This document shows, piece by piece, positions 1 to 8,090 of a stretch of 64,000 nt of DNA. The notes under the pieces were generated by a model that ran no database searches, was not told the DNA's origin, and saw nothing but the letters and a program-made list of their open reading frames with translations. The stretch is from positions 159,765 to 223,764 of the forward strand of contig JAMPEV010000001.1 in the NCBI GenBank assembly GCA_023664955.1, read 5' to 3'. A program made the position numbers and the translations under genes. The DNA is from Duncaniella sp. (GTDB lineage Bacteria > Bacteroidota > Bacteroidia > Bacteroidales > Muribaculaceae). The stretch's first letter is position 1. Each line of letters opens with the position of its first letter.

Positions 1-61
1 GCTTGAACCTACGACTCCCTGATTATGAGTCAGGTGCTCTAACCAACTGAGCTAAAGGACC
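1..61 (-). tRNA. tRNA with CAT anticodon (Met or Ile2), cut by window edge
   Basis: Read on the minus strand from 61, a 7-base acceptor strand (GGTCCTT), TA, a D arm (GCTC...GAGC) and an anticodon arm CCTGA-CTCATAA-TCAGG are visible, so the anticodon is CAT. The 3' side of the T arm and the acceptor stem lie beyond base 1. CAT can belong to elongator Met, or to Ile2 after lysidine modification; the identity elements needed to decide are outside the window. Confidence 0.9.
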
Positions 62-114
62 TCGAACGATTTCATTTATGCCTCGCATTCACGAGGTGTC
101 CGATTTTCAGTGTG

Positions 115-146
115 CAAAGTTATAGATTCTTTTTTGAATTTGCAAG
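115..146 (-). promoter_or_regulatory. Promoter of the CAT tRNA
   Basis: On the minus strand a perfect Bacteroidota -7 box TAACTTTG (122-115) lies 20 bases after CTTG (146-143, a 3/4 match to the -33 TTTG). The predicted start, near 108, leaves a leader of about 45 nt before the tRNA. Confidence 0.7.
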
Positions 147-254
147 AACATATGCGGCTTTTTTCGGATTCTTTATTAAAAATCTTCTTGATCTTCTTGA
201 AATGTCATCGCGGAAGTTATGCCAAGCTTCGATTAAATTTTATGACTAATCTTC

Positions 255-1698
255 CTATTTAATTTTCAAGAATTTTGGCATCCAAGCCTTGACCTCAATT
301 GGTTGACTCATGCCAAAGACAGGAACTGCCGCATCTGTGTCGCTGAAAATTCCCACAACCTTATTTCCTGTCTTTATGTCATACTTAGTCACCACGAGTA
401 CCTCGCCATCACTTTCTACCGGATTGAAAGTATAGAATATAGACTCCCCTCTCCACATAGCAGGGTTTGCCGCCCTGAATGTCATTACCTGAGAGATATA
501 ATCCTTGAGAGCCTCCTCTTGCGGATTGCGTGGCTCTAGGTGACCGGTGGTGCGCTATGTTGTCCTTTTGCGCCCCGATACTGTTGCGGCTCATATCCGC
601 ATACTCATCTCCATAATACAATGTAATCGGACCGGTATATGCCGCCAAAATCGCATTACGAGTCATCAATTTCTGATAGAAATACGGGTCAGACGGATCA
701 AAATGGTCGGCAACGCGGTATCCATCATGGTTAGAAAGAAACAAATTTGGCATAACCGAGTCATTAAGGTAACCGCGGTCAGTAGGTGGCGATATCACAG
801 TTATCACATCGTCCCAACCATTTTCAAGCCCTTCTGACCCGAGCTCCTGCATGGCTCCGCTTATAAGTTCCTTGCCATCAAAATCAAACGCACTTTTCAG
901 TCCGCCATCTTTATATACTCCCTTATTTATGACATCGGCAGTTCCCCAATCCTCGCCCACCATATATCCGAGGATTCCCCATCTCTCATTATTAGCCTTA
1001 CGCTTATTTACCACAGAATCGACAGCCTCTGTAATCTCTATCCAATAATTATGTCCATTCTGAGTTGCCTGGTAAGCCTGGTCAAGACGCCATCCGTCAA
1101 CTCCATATTCATCAATCCAATATGTGGCAAGCTCCTTGAAATACTCCAGCGATCCTGGATAGGCCACATTGCCTGTGCCACCCTGCTCTCCGCGATTGCT
1201 GTACACTCGTGTAGTGTCTATCATATTGCCCTTGGGTGAGGGTGCAGTCACTCCGCCATGGTGCCCAAATACTCCATCAAGAAACACATACAGACCTCGT
1301 TTATGAGCTTTATCCACAAGCTCACGAAAATCTGACTCAGTGCCGAAATGGGGGTCTATTTTGAAATAGTCGTTTGTGAAATAGCCTGTGGCTTGGAGTT
1401 TATCTCCTCCAAGCGCCGTAGAACAGTCGAATATTGGAGTCAACCAAATCGCATTAACCCCCAAACCCTTAATATGGTCGAGCGCATTGATGATTCCGCG
1501 AAGATTGCCATTCTTTATGGCATCATCAGGCCCCCACATGGCTGTATAGCCGGTTGCTCCGGATGGGTCATGTTGGAACGACGCAACCATTATTTGATAT
1601 ATCGACAACGAGCGTGGACCGACTCCTTCCGGTGACGATGCAAATGCTTTGCCAAATAACGAGGCGAAGAATGCGAACAGCATGATTCTTAATTTCAT
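255..1698 (-). pseudogene. GH13 alpha-amylase, secreted, frameshifted near its C-terminus
   Basis: Extracellular or periplasmic starch-type glycoside hydrolase of family GH13. A signal peptide (residues 1-20, ending near AFAS) is followed by the catalytic barrel. Visible GH13 motifs are GWRLDQ (nucleophile Asp), VGEDWG (acid/base Glu) and LSNHDG. The first frame runs 1698-409, but its last 35 or so residues look like nonsense. The frame from about 552 to 255 reads on with normal GH13 sequence, including TGHLEPRNPQEEAL and MTFRAANPAMWRG. The join falls at GCGC (552-555): restoring GCGCGC would give NIARTTGHLEP in one frame of about 480 residues. All catalytic residues precede the break; the C-terminal beta domain is lost or garbled. 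It may be a true slip in a GC dinucleotide run or an assembly error. A TATTTTTG box lies upstream at 1776-1769. Confidence 0.85.
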
Positions 1699-1906
1699 AA
1701 TTGAAAATAATGATTTGAAAAATTGTTCACCAGCAATAACCTTACCATATATAAAATAATCTCCAACGCAAAAATAACAAATTAATCCAGCTTACAACCT
1801 AATATCAATCCAAATTTTAGGCATATCACTTCGTTAATTCGTGTTAACATAACAACAGGTAACAATATTGTGTCACGATTGTAACCACTCTGTAATATCC
1901 AATAAC

Positions 1907-1914
1907 TAATTTTG
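1907..1914 (+). promoter_or_regulatory. -7 box of a possible small RNA
   Basis: TAATTTTG matches the Bacteroidota TAnnTTTG element. No TTTG stands at the ideal -33 spacing, so the call rests on the -7 box and on the terminator 125 nt downstream. Confidence 0.4.
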
Positions 1915-1920
1915 CATCGT

Positions 1921-2066
1921 GAAACAAATAAATCTCCTATCAGAGATTTTCAAGATATAAAAATCAATACCTAAACACGAAAATTTTACGGTTGCAAAAT
2001 AGTTTTTAGTAGACAAAACCAAGAATTTATCACATTTCGAAAAGGCTGTCAATCGACAGCCTTTTC
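1921..2066 (+). ncRNA. Candidate small RNA
   Basis: About 145 nt lie between a TAATTTTG promoter box (1907-1914) and an intrinsic terminator (2040-2065), with no ATG-started frame. A hairpin AAATCTC/GAGATTT with a six-base loop sits at 1930-1949, near the predicted 5' end. It runs divergently from the amylase gene. No known family is recognised; this is an inference from promoter, structure and terminator only. Confidence 0.4.
2040..2066 (+). terminator. Intrinsic terminator
   Basis: An 11-bp stem AAAAGGCTGTC/GACAGCCTTTT around a four-base AATC loop, followed by CTTGTT. The A-rich and T-rich flanks would let it act on either strand. No protein gene precedes it on the plus strand. Confidence 0.75.
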
Positions 2067-2782
2067 TTGTTATCCGCTATTACCTCAATTCCCCAATTCT
2101 CTTACCAATTTTACCTGGGAAAATCCAATACCCTCTCACATACTCGTTTCTTTATCTTCTCGTAATTCAGAGGAGGACGGTAGGTACTTCTCCCCCAAGA
2201 GTCGCATCATTGTTTACCCTTCAGAAGCAGATCCAGCATAACTTTGGATACAATTATTCCTCTTATCCGACTATGAGCTGAAGAGACACCCTGATTCATC
2301 TCCCATGGAGCGAAGCGCAGGTAAAAATTTAGCTGTCCCCACAGAGCGCCGATGGTCCTGGTTAACCAAGGATGATACGCAACCCAAGTAAAAAGCGCAA
2401 TCCACCAGTACCACGGAGCGGTGGTGAGTATGGTTAACCCCGGGTTATACTCAGCCAAAGCAAAAAAAAACATTCCACCAGTACCGCATAGCGGTTGTGA
2501 TTGTGGCTAACCCTGGGTGCAGCGAAGCGGAACCCGGAGTTGGCGCTTACCAAAACAACAGAACCCCGGAGGGGCGATGTTGTGGCATCCATTATTCTAC
2601 TAAATTACACTACAGGCATCGTTACATCAAAACCAACTCCACAGCATTAATTAAAATGCCAATTTAAACCCATTCAACCTGAAACGAAAGAATTAAATAC
2701 ATCAGATCACATGGTATTTTAGTATATTTATTGGTCTATTATACGGTTTTTAGCAATTGTTTTAAAATTTCTTTGAAAAATA
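2067..2782. other. Intergenic region without a credible gene
   Basis: Apart from the repeat array at 2330-2545, nothing coding is supported. The longest minus frame (2207-2473) is made of the repeat itself and has no start context or family match. The stretch after 2600 is plain AT-rich DNA leading to the tRNA-Asp promoter. Confidence 0.6.
2330..2545. repeat. Three degenerate tandem copies of a 72-73 bp intergenic repeat
   Basis: The anchor GGTTAACC or GGCTAACC recurs at 2360, 2432 and 2505, that is every 72-73 bp. The last two copies share CCAGTACC, a GGAGCGGTGGTG-like block and CCCCGGGTT or CCCTGGGT. The tail (2540-2590) carries further GC-rich short repeats such as ACCCCGGAGGGG. Copies have drifted, so this looks like an old repeat array rather than coding DNA. 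A related fragment lies at 29685-29705. Confidence 0.6.
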
Positions 2783-2814
2783 TTTGCACAATTTTGAAAT
2801 CGGTCTTAACTTTG
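2783..2814 (+). promoter_or_regulatory. Promoter of tRNA-Asp
   Basis: TTTG (2783-2786), 20 bases, then TAACTTTG (2807-2814): a full match to the Bacteroidota primary-sigma consensus. The tRNA starts 75 bases downstream. Confidence 0.8.
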
Positions 2815-2889
2815 CACTCGCAAAACGGGAACAACGGCAATGCTGAGAGAAGCAAAGAAAAGCAAGAGTTTCCAATATGACTCAAACTT

Positions 2890-2963
2890 GGTGTGGTAGT
2901 TCAGCTGGTTAGAATACCTGCCTGTCACGCAGGGGGTCGCGGGTTCGAGTCCCGTCCGCACCG
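2890..2963 (+). tRNA. tRNA-Asp (GTC)
   Basis: A complete cloverleaf: acceptor GGTGTGG/CCGCACC with one G-T pair, D arm, anticodon arm CCTGC-CTGTCAC-GCAGG with anticodon GTC, and T arm GCGGG-TTCGAGT-CCCGT. The discriminator base is G. The 3' CCA is not encoded and must be added by the CCA enzyme, which is encoded at 48429-49859. Confidence 0.97.
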
Positions 2964-2978
2964 CTGAGGAGAGAGGAG

Positions 2979-3024
2979 AATGACTAATTGTTTTGACTTC
3001 GGTCAACGTTAGTCATTCTTTTTT
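2979..3024 (+). terminator. Terminator after tRNA-Asp
   Basis: A long stem AATGACTAA/TTAGTCATT encloses an inner hairpin TTGAC-TTCG-GTCAA and is followed by CTTTTTTAT. It closes the tRNA-Asp transcript. Confidence 0.85.
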
Positions 3025-3051
3025 ATATATCTTATATATCTTATCCTAAAT

Positions 3052-3083
3052 AAAAAATCCGGGCTGGAATCAATCTCCAGTCC
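3052..3083 (-). terminator. Terminator of the LEA-like lipoprotein gene
   Basis: The stem GGGCTGGA/TCCAGTCC (one G-T pair, seven-base loop) at 3061-3083 is followed on the minus strand by a run of six T (3057-3052). It lies 40 bp after the stop codon at 3123. Confidence 0.8.
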
Positions 3084-3122
3084 AGATTATTATTCATGCA
3101 ATTACCAATTTTCTATCCTGCT

Positions 3123-3674
3123 TCACTTTGAAAGTGCGTCTCTGAGCTTGTCAGCACCTTGCTGGACAGCATTTGCTGCCTTCTCTTTAGCCGCTGCGGT
3201 GGCCTCAGCTGTCTTCTGAGCTGCTGCATCCTTCACAGATGATGCAGTTTCTGCCACTTTATCCTTAGCCGATACTGCGGCATCCTTAGCCGCACCCTTC
3301 GCCTGATCTACCTTCGAGGACACCGAGTCAGAAACCTCCTGAACTTTGTCTTTAGCTACAGCAGCAAGGGAATCAACCGCTTCCTTTGCCTTAAGCTCTG
3401 CAAACGATGCCGCTGCAACCGGATCCTTAGCCTGGACAGCAGGCACAACCTCATCCATGAATGCGTTAGCTGCATCATCCTTACCCTCCTTCACGAGTTT
3501 ATCTGCATACTCCTGAGCCTGACGTACGTAAATCTTCATACTGTCAGGATCGGTGCAGTTTTCGATCCTTGACTTAATAGTTGCACCCTCATCCTCTGCT
3601 TTCTTTTCTGTTGAACCACATGATGCAGTCAACATCGCTGCCAATACGGCAACACCTAAAATTAGCTTTTTCAT
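3123..3674 (-). CDS. Lipoprotein with LEA-like amphipathic repeats
   Basis: 183 residues. The start at 3674 is chosen because it opens a lipoprotein signal (MKKLILG... LTASC, lipid Cys19); the frame runs further upstream but that part looks non-coding. After a short acidic linker, residues from about 100 to the end are an Ala/Lys/Asp-rich helix with quasi-11-residue repeats (AKDKVQEV, AKDAAVSAKDKVAETA, AAAKEKAANAVQQGADKLRDAL). This resembles LEA group 3 or apolipophorin-like helices. That suggests an envelope-anchored amphipathic or coiled-coil protein, perhaps for stress or membrane shielding; the function is not known. It follows porU by 109 bp and ends at its own terminator. Confidence 0.8.
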   Translation of the reverse strand: MKKLILGVAVLAAMLTASCGSTEKKAEDEGATIKSRIENCTDPDSMKIYVRQAQEYADKLVKEGKDDAANAFMDEVVPAVQAKDPVAAASFAELKAKEAVDSLAAVAKDKVQEVSDSVSSKVDQAKGAAKDAAVSAKDKVAETASSVKDAAAQKTAEATAAAKEKAANAVQQGADKLRDALSK

Positions 3675-3783
3675 AATTTTAATAATAATTGTACCTTTGA
3701 TCGATATGCCAAAGCATATTCTATAATAATGCACAGTTACGTTAAAATGTTCACAGAAATTAGGCACTAATAAAACAACAAGT

Positions 3784-6700
3784 TTATTTTTCAGCTACTA
3801 CAGCAAGCTTCTTGGACATTGATGAGCTTTTAGTTTCACCTTCGGCCACAGATTCGGCCGTAACTGTGACACAGTAGACGTAAATTCCGGCTGGAACACG
3901 CGCTCCATTGTTTCCTGCCAAATTCCACTTAACTGGACTTGCTACATACATTTCGGACTTTCCCTGACTCTCGGAATGCCACACCCTATTGCCAGCTATA
4001 TCATAAACCTCAATTCTCACCTTCAGCATGGCATCAGGACGATTATGAACAACATAGAAATTTGCTTCCACCGACACAGGATTGGCATCAGTGTGAACGT
4101 CAAATATCTTAGGTGCCTGCTGGGGATCTACAAAGAATTCCACCTCCGCCTCCGCTGAATTACCACCGACATCCCATACCTTCAACTTTGCGCTATGGTA
4201 TCCGGACGTCAGTTCAGGCATACGATAGCGAATCTCCCCCGCAGGCACGCCCCTGTCATCCGGGTAATAACTCGGCACTAAATCGGTAAACACCTTGTCA
4301 CTATCAATAGTCAACGACATGGCACGCCCTACTCCACCGGCCGACATGTTTATCCCCACATTATCACTCACACGAGCAAGCAACATTGGCTCGTCGTTAA
4401 CTTTATCACCTTGCCGGAACGACTCATGATTAAGATAAATATACTCTATCACAGGAGCTACGGAGTCCATCGATGCCCCCTCATCTAAACCATAGATATA
4501 AAAATTGCGGTTAACACCGGCTGCTTCCATGCACCCGTCTTCAGATAAAGCATACATACTCATAGCGGCATTTCGGAAATTATTGGAGATCTCCCCCGGG
4601 ATGGGGACAGAGATTTTAAATTCCCCGTTGACTACCATCGTACGCCCTGCAAAGAGTCGGTCACCCTGTTCATCATATACCACTTCGTCGCCATCTGCTC
4701 CGTTACCCTTCGTTATGTAGCTCCTTTCAGCATCGTAGACGGAAATATCCATCATACCATTAAACAAGCCGACCTTTCCACCTCCTACGTCCCGTACACT
4801 GCCACATAACTCTGCAATGTGCATCCCGTTAATGACAATCTGCGCCTCACCATCTGCAGCCTCACCATCCACTGAATCTAACTGAATCCTTAATTCCGGC
4901 ACGGCAAGCCGCATAGCAGGGTCGCCAAGAAGCACATATCTAAGTTTATTATCATCCCTTATCTGGTTTTTTGCCCTCCGGAGCAACTCGCCAATCGGAC
5001 GAATTCTTCCTTCCCCGTCACGACTTGACAACTCTCTGCCAAGGGCTGATGTAAGCATGCCATTTCGCGCCATCAGCACCTTTCTGACAGCCGAAATACC
5101 CGCTATTACACCACCACTCTCTCTCATCACTAACTGTTCCAGGCCCGATACGGCAACTCCATCCCACTTGCCAAAATCACACGTCGCTCCCATAAACACC
5201 GGCGGACGTCGCAGGTAAAGCCGAGCCAAATCTGTTGATGTGAAAATTCCCTCCGATGTGAATGAATTGATATTTGCATGACCTATATAGTTCCACCATA
5301 CAACACCCTCATCCAACAGTCGATAGAGTTTTTCGCGGGCTTCCTGATATACGCCGTCACGGAGTTCATATGTATCAATGTAAACCTTTTTGAACAAGAA
5401 TGATTCATGCAAACTTTCATCTCTATTATCTTCACCTCGAATCGCACACTCCAATTGGTCCGATTGTCGTAAATGCAATCCATTGTCACCATCATCCGCA
5501 AGAAGGAGAATCTTATTCCGCCATTCCCCGGCTGGTGCCACTGTGACATATGCGACTAACCGATCAACATAATTCTTTGCCTCAGTCAAATTATGCGCAG
5601 GAATACGCCCCACTGTCACTTCCATCTCCTCTCCACCAGCCATAATCCCGGATCCGTCTGCGAGAAAACACATCGGGTCATCACTGCAGAATGAGCTGTT
5701 CTCACTAATGCACATGTCACTTTGCCACGTAGGGAGGCTCGTATCACGGCTTTGCCGAATTGCTTCCGTGAGCCGTCTATGATCGTGGGTAACGGAGCCT
5801 ATGAGAAGGAGGTGTTGTAGTTTTCCTCTGGTTGCAGATGCTTTATCACGGTCATAGAACATTTTCATCATCTTACGTATGGCATTGACATCTGCCACTC
5901 CAGAACCAAATTCATTAGCCACTTCATCCATAGTAACCACAATCACACTCATACCATCAACATCCTCGTGCAATCGTGCCACTCGCTCCGCCTCGCTCAA
6001 TAGTTGCGGATGTGTAACTATCACCATATTTGGCACTTCTTCACCATGGATATTCTGATTTAGCACCTGCCCGGCATAATCAGGAGTGAAGAAATTCGCA
6101 TCCTCATTCCAAGCAACATAGCTCCTAATTCCATAATTAGGATTCTTCCACCCCACCCCATCGCTGACCGACGCTGTGTTCATTTTCACTATTGAACGGG
6201 GGTGCGTCACATCCCATATACGGGTGTCTGTCGATGCCCCTTTGAGTCTAAGGGAGGAGGATGATGTTGAAAAGCTGAGCAATTTATCATCCGGAAGGGT
6301 TAATGAGCGCGTATATGTGATTGCAATATTATCGAGATGGGCAAGAGTGACCGTTCCGCTAACAGAGAGCCGCATCCCCAATGCAAGGTTAGCACCAAAG
6401 ACAGGGAATCGACAGTGAATCCGACAAGTATCCCCATAATCAGAATGAGAAGTCATGGCTCTCTCACTACCCGATATTGTAGCACCGTTGGCACTTAGCA
6501 TCCATGTGGCAGGACCGGAAACTGTCTTCGCATAGAACACAGCATCCACTCCTACATCAGTACCTTCAACTCTGTTCGTTAGCTTGAAATCGAGCGTCCG
6601 CGACGGGGTAAACCTGAAATCCTCACCCAAAAGCTGATGTCCACTCTCCGCGGGACTCACCATCTCCAGTTCATGATAAATACGCTCCTCAAACTTATTA

Positions 6701-7140
6701 TCAAGGCTTTTCTCATCAAGTTCAGTTATACCATCAACCGGAATAGGTCTTCCACCTATATCAGTTTCCGTCAGAAAATAATACCCCTTTATGGAATAAG
6801 GATTCAACTCCGGTCCGACAGCATAAAATACTATTCCCTTATCAGTCAATTCACTCTGCACCCGCGGCAAATCATCAACATAATTCTGCAAGGTCAGGAT
6901 ATCCGGTATACGTCTGCCACCATAACCGAAGACCCCCACACTCTCAGGTGTTGTAAAACCCCATTTCCTCAATTCAGAATTGGAGATAAGATACAGACCT
7001 GTCTTGACAACACTTATTTTTACCCACCGGCCCGAACTCAACGCAGATTTCTGAGCGTATGAATCCACGCCAAACGCCCATGCGCTCAGTGTTGAAACCG
7101 CCAGCATTAGTAGTACAATATGCCGCAAGATACCGATCAT
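3784..7140 (-). CDS. porU: Type IX secretion system sortase PorU
   Basis: 1118 residues, full length for the family. PorU is a gingipain-like (C25) cysteine peptidase on the cell surface that removes the C-terminal signal of type IX cargo and links it to the outer membrane. Seen here: a signal peptide (1-23), an N-terminal beta domain, then the caspase-like core with catalytic His621 in YIGHANINSF and Cys654 in GATCDFGKWD. The conserved VLLGDPAMRL follows. The C-terminus (GNNGARVPAGIYVYCVTV) is a FlgD/CTD-like Ig fold. It lies 17 bp after the WYL gene, so the two are probably co-transcribed. A functioning type IX system is implied, although porV and the motor genes are not in the window. Confidence 0.95.
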   Translation of the reverse strand: MIGILRHIVLLMLAVSTLSAWAFGVDSYAQKSALSSGRWVKISVVKTGLYLISNSELRKWGFTTPESVGVFGYGGRRIPDILTLQNYVDDLPRVQSELTDKGIVFYAVGPELNPYSIKGYYFLTETDIGGRPIPVDGITELDEKSLDNKFEERIYHELEMVSPAESGHQLLGEDFRFTPSRTLDFKLTNRVEGTDVGVDAVFYAKTVSGPATWMLSANGATISGSERAMTSHSDYGDTCRIHCRFPVFGANLALGMRLSVSGTVTLAHLDNIAITYTRSLTLPDDKLLSFSTSSSSLRLKGASTDTRIWDVTHPRSIVKMNTASVSDGVGWKNPNYGIRSYVAWNEDANFFTPDYAGQVLNQNIHGEEVPNMVIVTHPQLLSEAERVARLHEDVDGMSVIVVTMDEVANEFGSGVADVNAIRKMMKMFYDRDKASATRGKLQHLLLIGSVTHDHRRLTEAIRQSRDTSLPTWQSDMCISENSSFCSDDPMCFLADGSGIMAGGEEMEVTVGRIPAHNLTEAKNYVDRLVAYVTVAPAGEWRNKILLLADDGDNGLHLRQSDQLECAIRGEDNRDESLHESFLFKKVYIDTYELRDGVYQEAREKLYRLLDEGVVWWNYIGHANINSFTSEGIFTSTDLARLYLRRPPVFMGATCDFGKWDGVAVSGLEQLVMRESGGVIAGISAVRKVLMARNGMLTSALGRELSSRDGEGRIRPIGELLRRAKNQIRDDNKLRYVLLGDPAMRLAVPELRIQLDSVDGEAADGEAQIVINGMHIAELCGSVRDVGGGKVGLFNGMMDISVYDAERSYITKGNGADGDEVVYDEQGDRLFAGRTMVVNGEFKISVPIPGEISNNFRNAAMSMYALSEDGCMEAAGVNRNFYIYGLDEGASMDSVAPVIEYIYLNHESFRQGDKVNDEPMLLARVSDNVGINMSAGGVGRAMSLTIDSDKVFTDLVPSYYPDDRGVPAGEIRYRMPELTSGYHSAKLKVWDVGGNSAEAEVEFFVDPQQAPKIFDVHTDANPVSVEANFYVVHNRPDAMLKVRIEVYDIAGNRVWHSESQGKSEMYVASPVKWNLAGNNGARVPAGIYVYCVTVTAESVAEGETKSSSMSKKLAVVAEK

Positions 7141-7157
7141 CCTATAATCTGAACACT

Positions 7158-8060
7158 CTATGGTTGTGGCTCATACTGCGCCAATGTATCCCTAAGAGAA
7201 GTGATGACCATCGCCCTTAACTCCGGTGGATTTACCACCTTTACCGAAGGTCCAAATGAAAGTAGCTCCCTGACAAAGTCATCTGTAAGTCGTAATTTAT
7301 AGTAAAATAGGGAATACTCATCATGCACCACCTCTCGCTGAGAATGATGGAGTGGCAATGTGCGAAGATATTTCGATTGGCGACTGTCTGCTCGCAATAT
7401 CACCTCTTTCGGCTCGCCCTGCGTATAAACTATCCCAAACGTATCACTGACATAGCTCTCAAGGTCGAAAGTATCATCAACATCAAATGTGTCGTCCTCT
7501 ATCTTCACCTCCTCCATACGGTCAAGGGCATAAGTCTTAATCTTATTATCCTTGACATTCCGCCCGGTCACATACCATCGCTGGCGGAATATTTTAAGGA
7601 AATAGGGTTCGATAACCACATCAGGCGTGGCATTGATTCGGGTATATGGACGATAGGTGAAGCGTATGGAATGTCTACCTCGCAGTGCCGAAATTACTTG
7701 GGAAAGGAAGAGTCGTGCCGAGGGCACATCCTCAAGGAATATCCTATCCGAAACATCGCTGACACTCGCCAGGACATTACTCATCGCCGCTGAATTGAGC
7801 AGCCAGTCGGTCATGCTTTCCCTGCGGTCATCACCCGAATCTATATAGTATTCGTAGGTTGACGTGTTACATTCTATGTTGATATTGAACAGCTCCTCAA
7901 TAGCCATCCGGTAATTATAGAATGTGCGTCGTGGCAACGGTTCCCCTTCGGAATACGGGGAGAAAATCCACAATTCATTCAGCTTTTCGCGTGTGATTGT
8001 GCCATATCGCCTGATTGTGTCAATGAGCCATATATATCGTCCAAGTAGATTTCGAGCCAT
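7158..8060 (-). CDS. WYL-domain transcriptional regulator
   Basis: 300 residues. The N-terminal 70 or so residues (RYIWLIDTIRRYGTITREKLNELW) look like a winged helix. The WYL domain follows from about residue 125 (RHSIRFTYRPY, PYFLKIFRQRWYVTGRN, TYALDRMEEV), where the usual W-Y-L is represented by RWYVTG. WYL proteins are ligand-sensing regulators, and some bind single-stranded DNA. It sits between nhaC (30 bp) and porU (17 bp) in a tight minus-strand run, so it may control them, but its operator is not recognisable. No CRISPR or other defence genes are adjacent. Confidence 0.88.
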   Translation of the reverse strand: MARNLLGRYIWLIDTIRRYGTITREKLNELWIFSPYSEGEPLPRRTFYNYRMAIEELFNINIECNTSTYEYYIDSGDDRRESMTDWLLNSAAMSNVLASVSDVSDRIFLEDVPSARLFLSQVISALRGRHSIRFTYRPYTRINATPDVVIEPYFLKIFRQRWYVTGRNVKDNKIKTYALDRMEEVKIEDDTFDVDDTFDLESYVSDTFGIVYTQGEPKEVILRADSRQSKYLRTLPLHHSQREVVHDEYSLFYYKLRLTDDFVRELLSFGPSVKVVNPPELRAMVITSLRDTLAQYEPQP

Positions 8061-8090
8061 GTCCTGATTTTAGATTTTAGGTTTTTGATG

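Noticed and set aside
2207-2473. Minus-strand frame of 88 codons
   Set aside because: It is formed by the degenerate 72-bp repeats, has a low-complexity sequence and no start context or family.
3692-3699. Plus-strand TACCTTTG box
   Set aside because: It faces the 3' end of porU antisense, has no -33 partner, and single TAnnTTTG matches are expected by chance dozens of times in the window.
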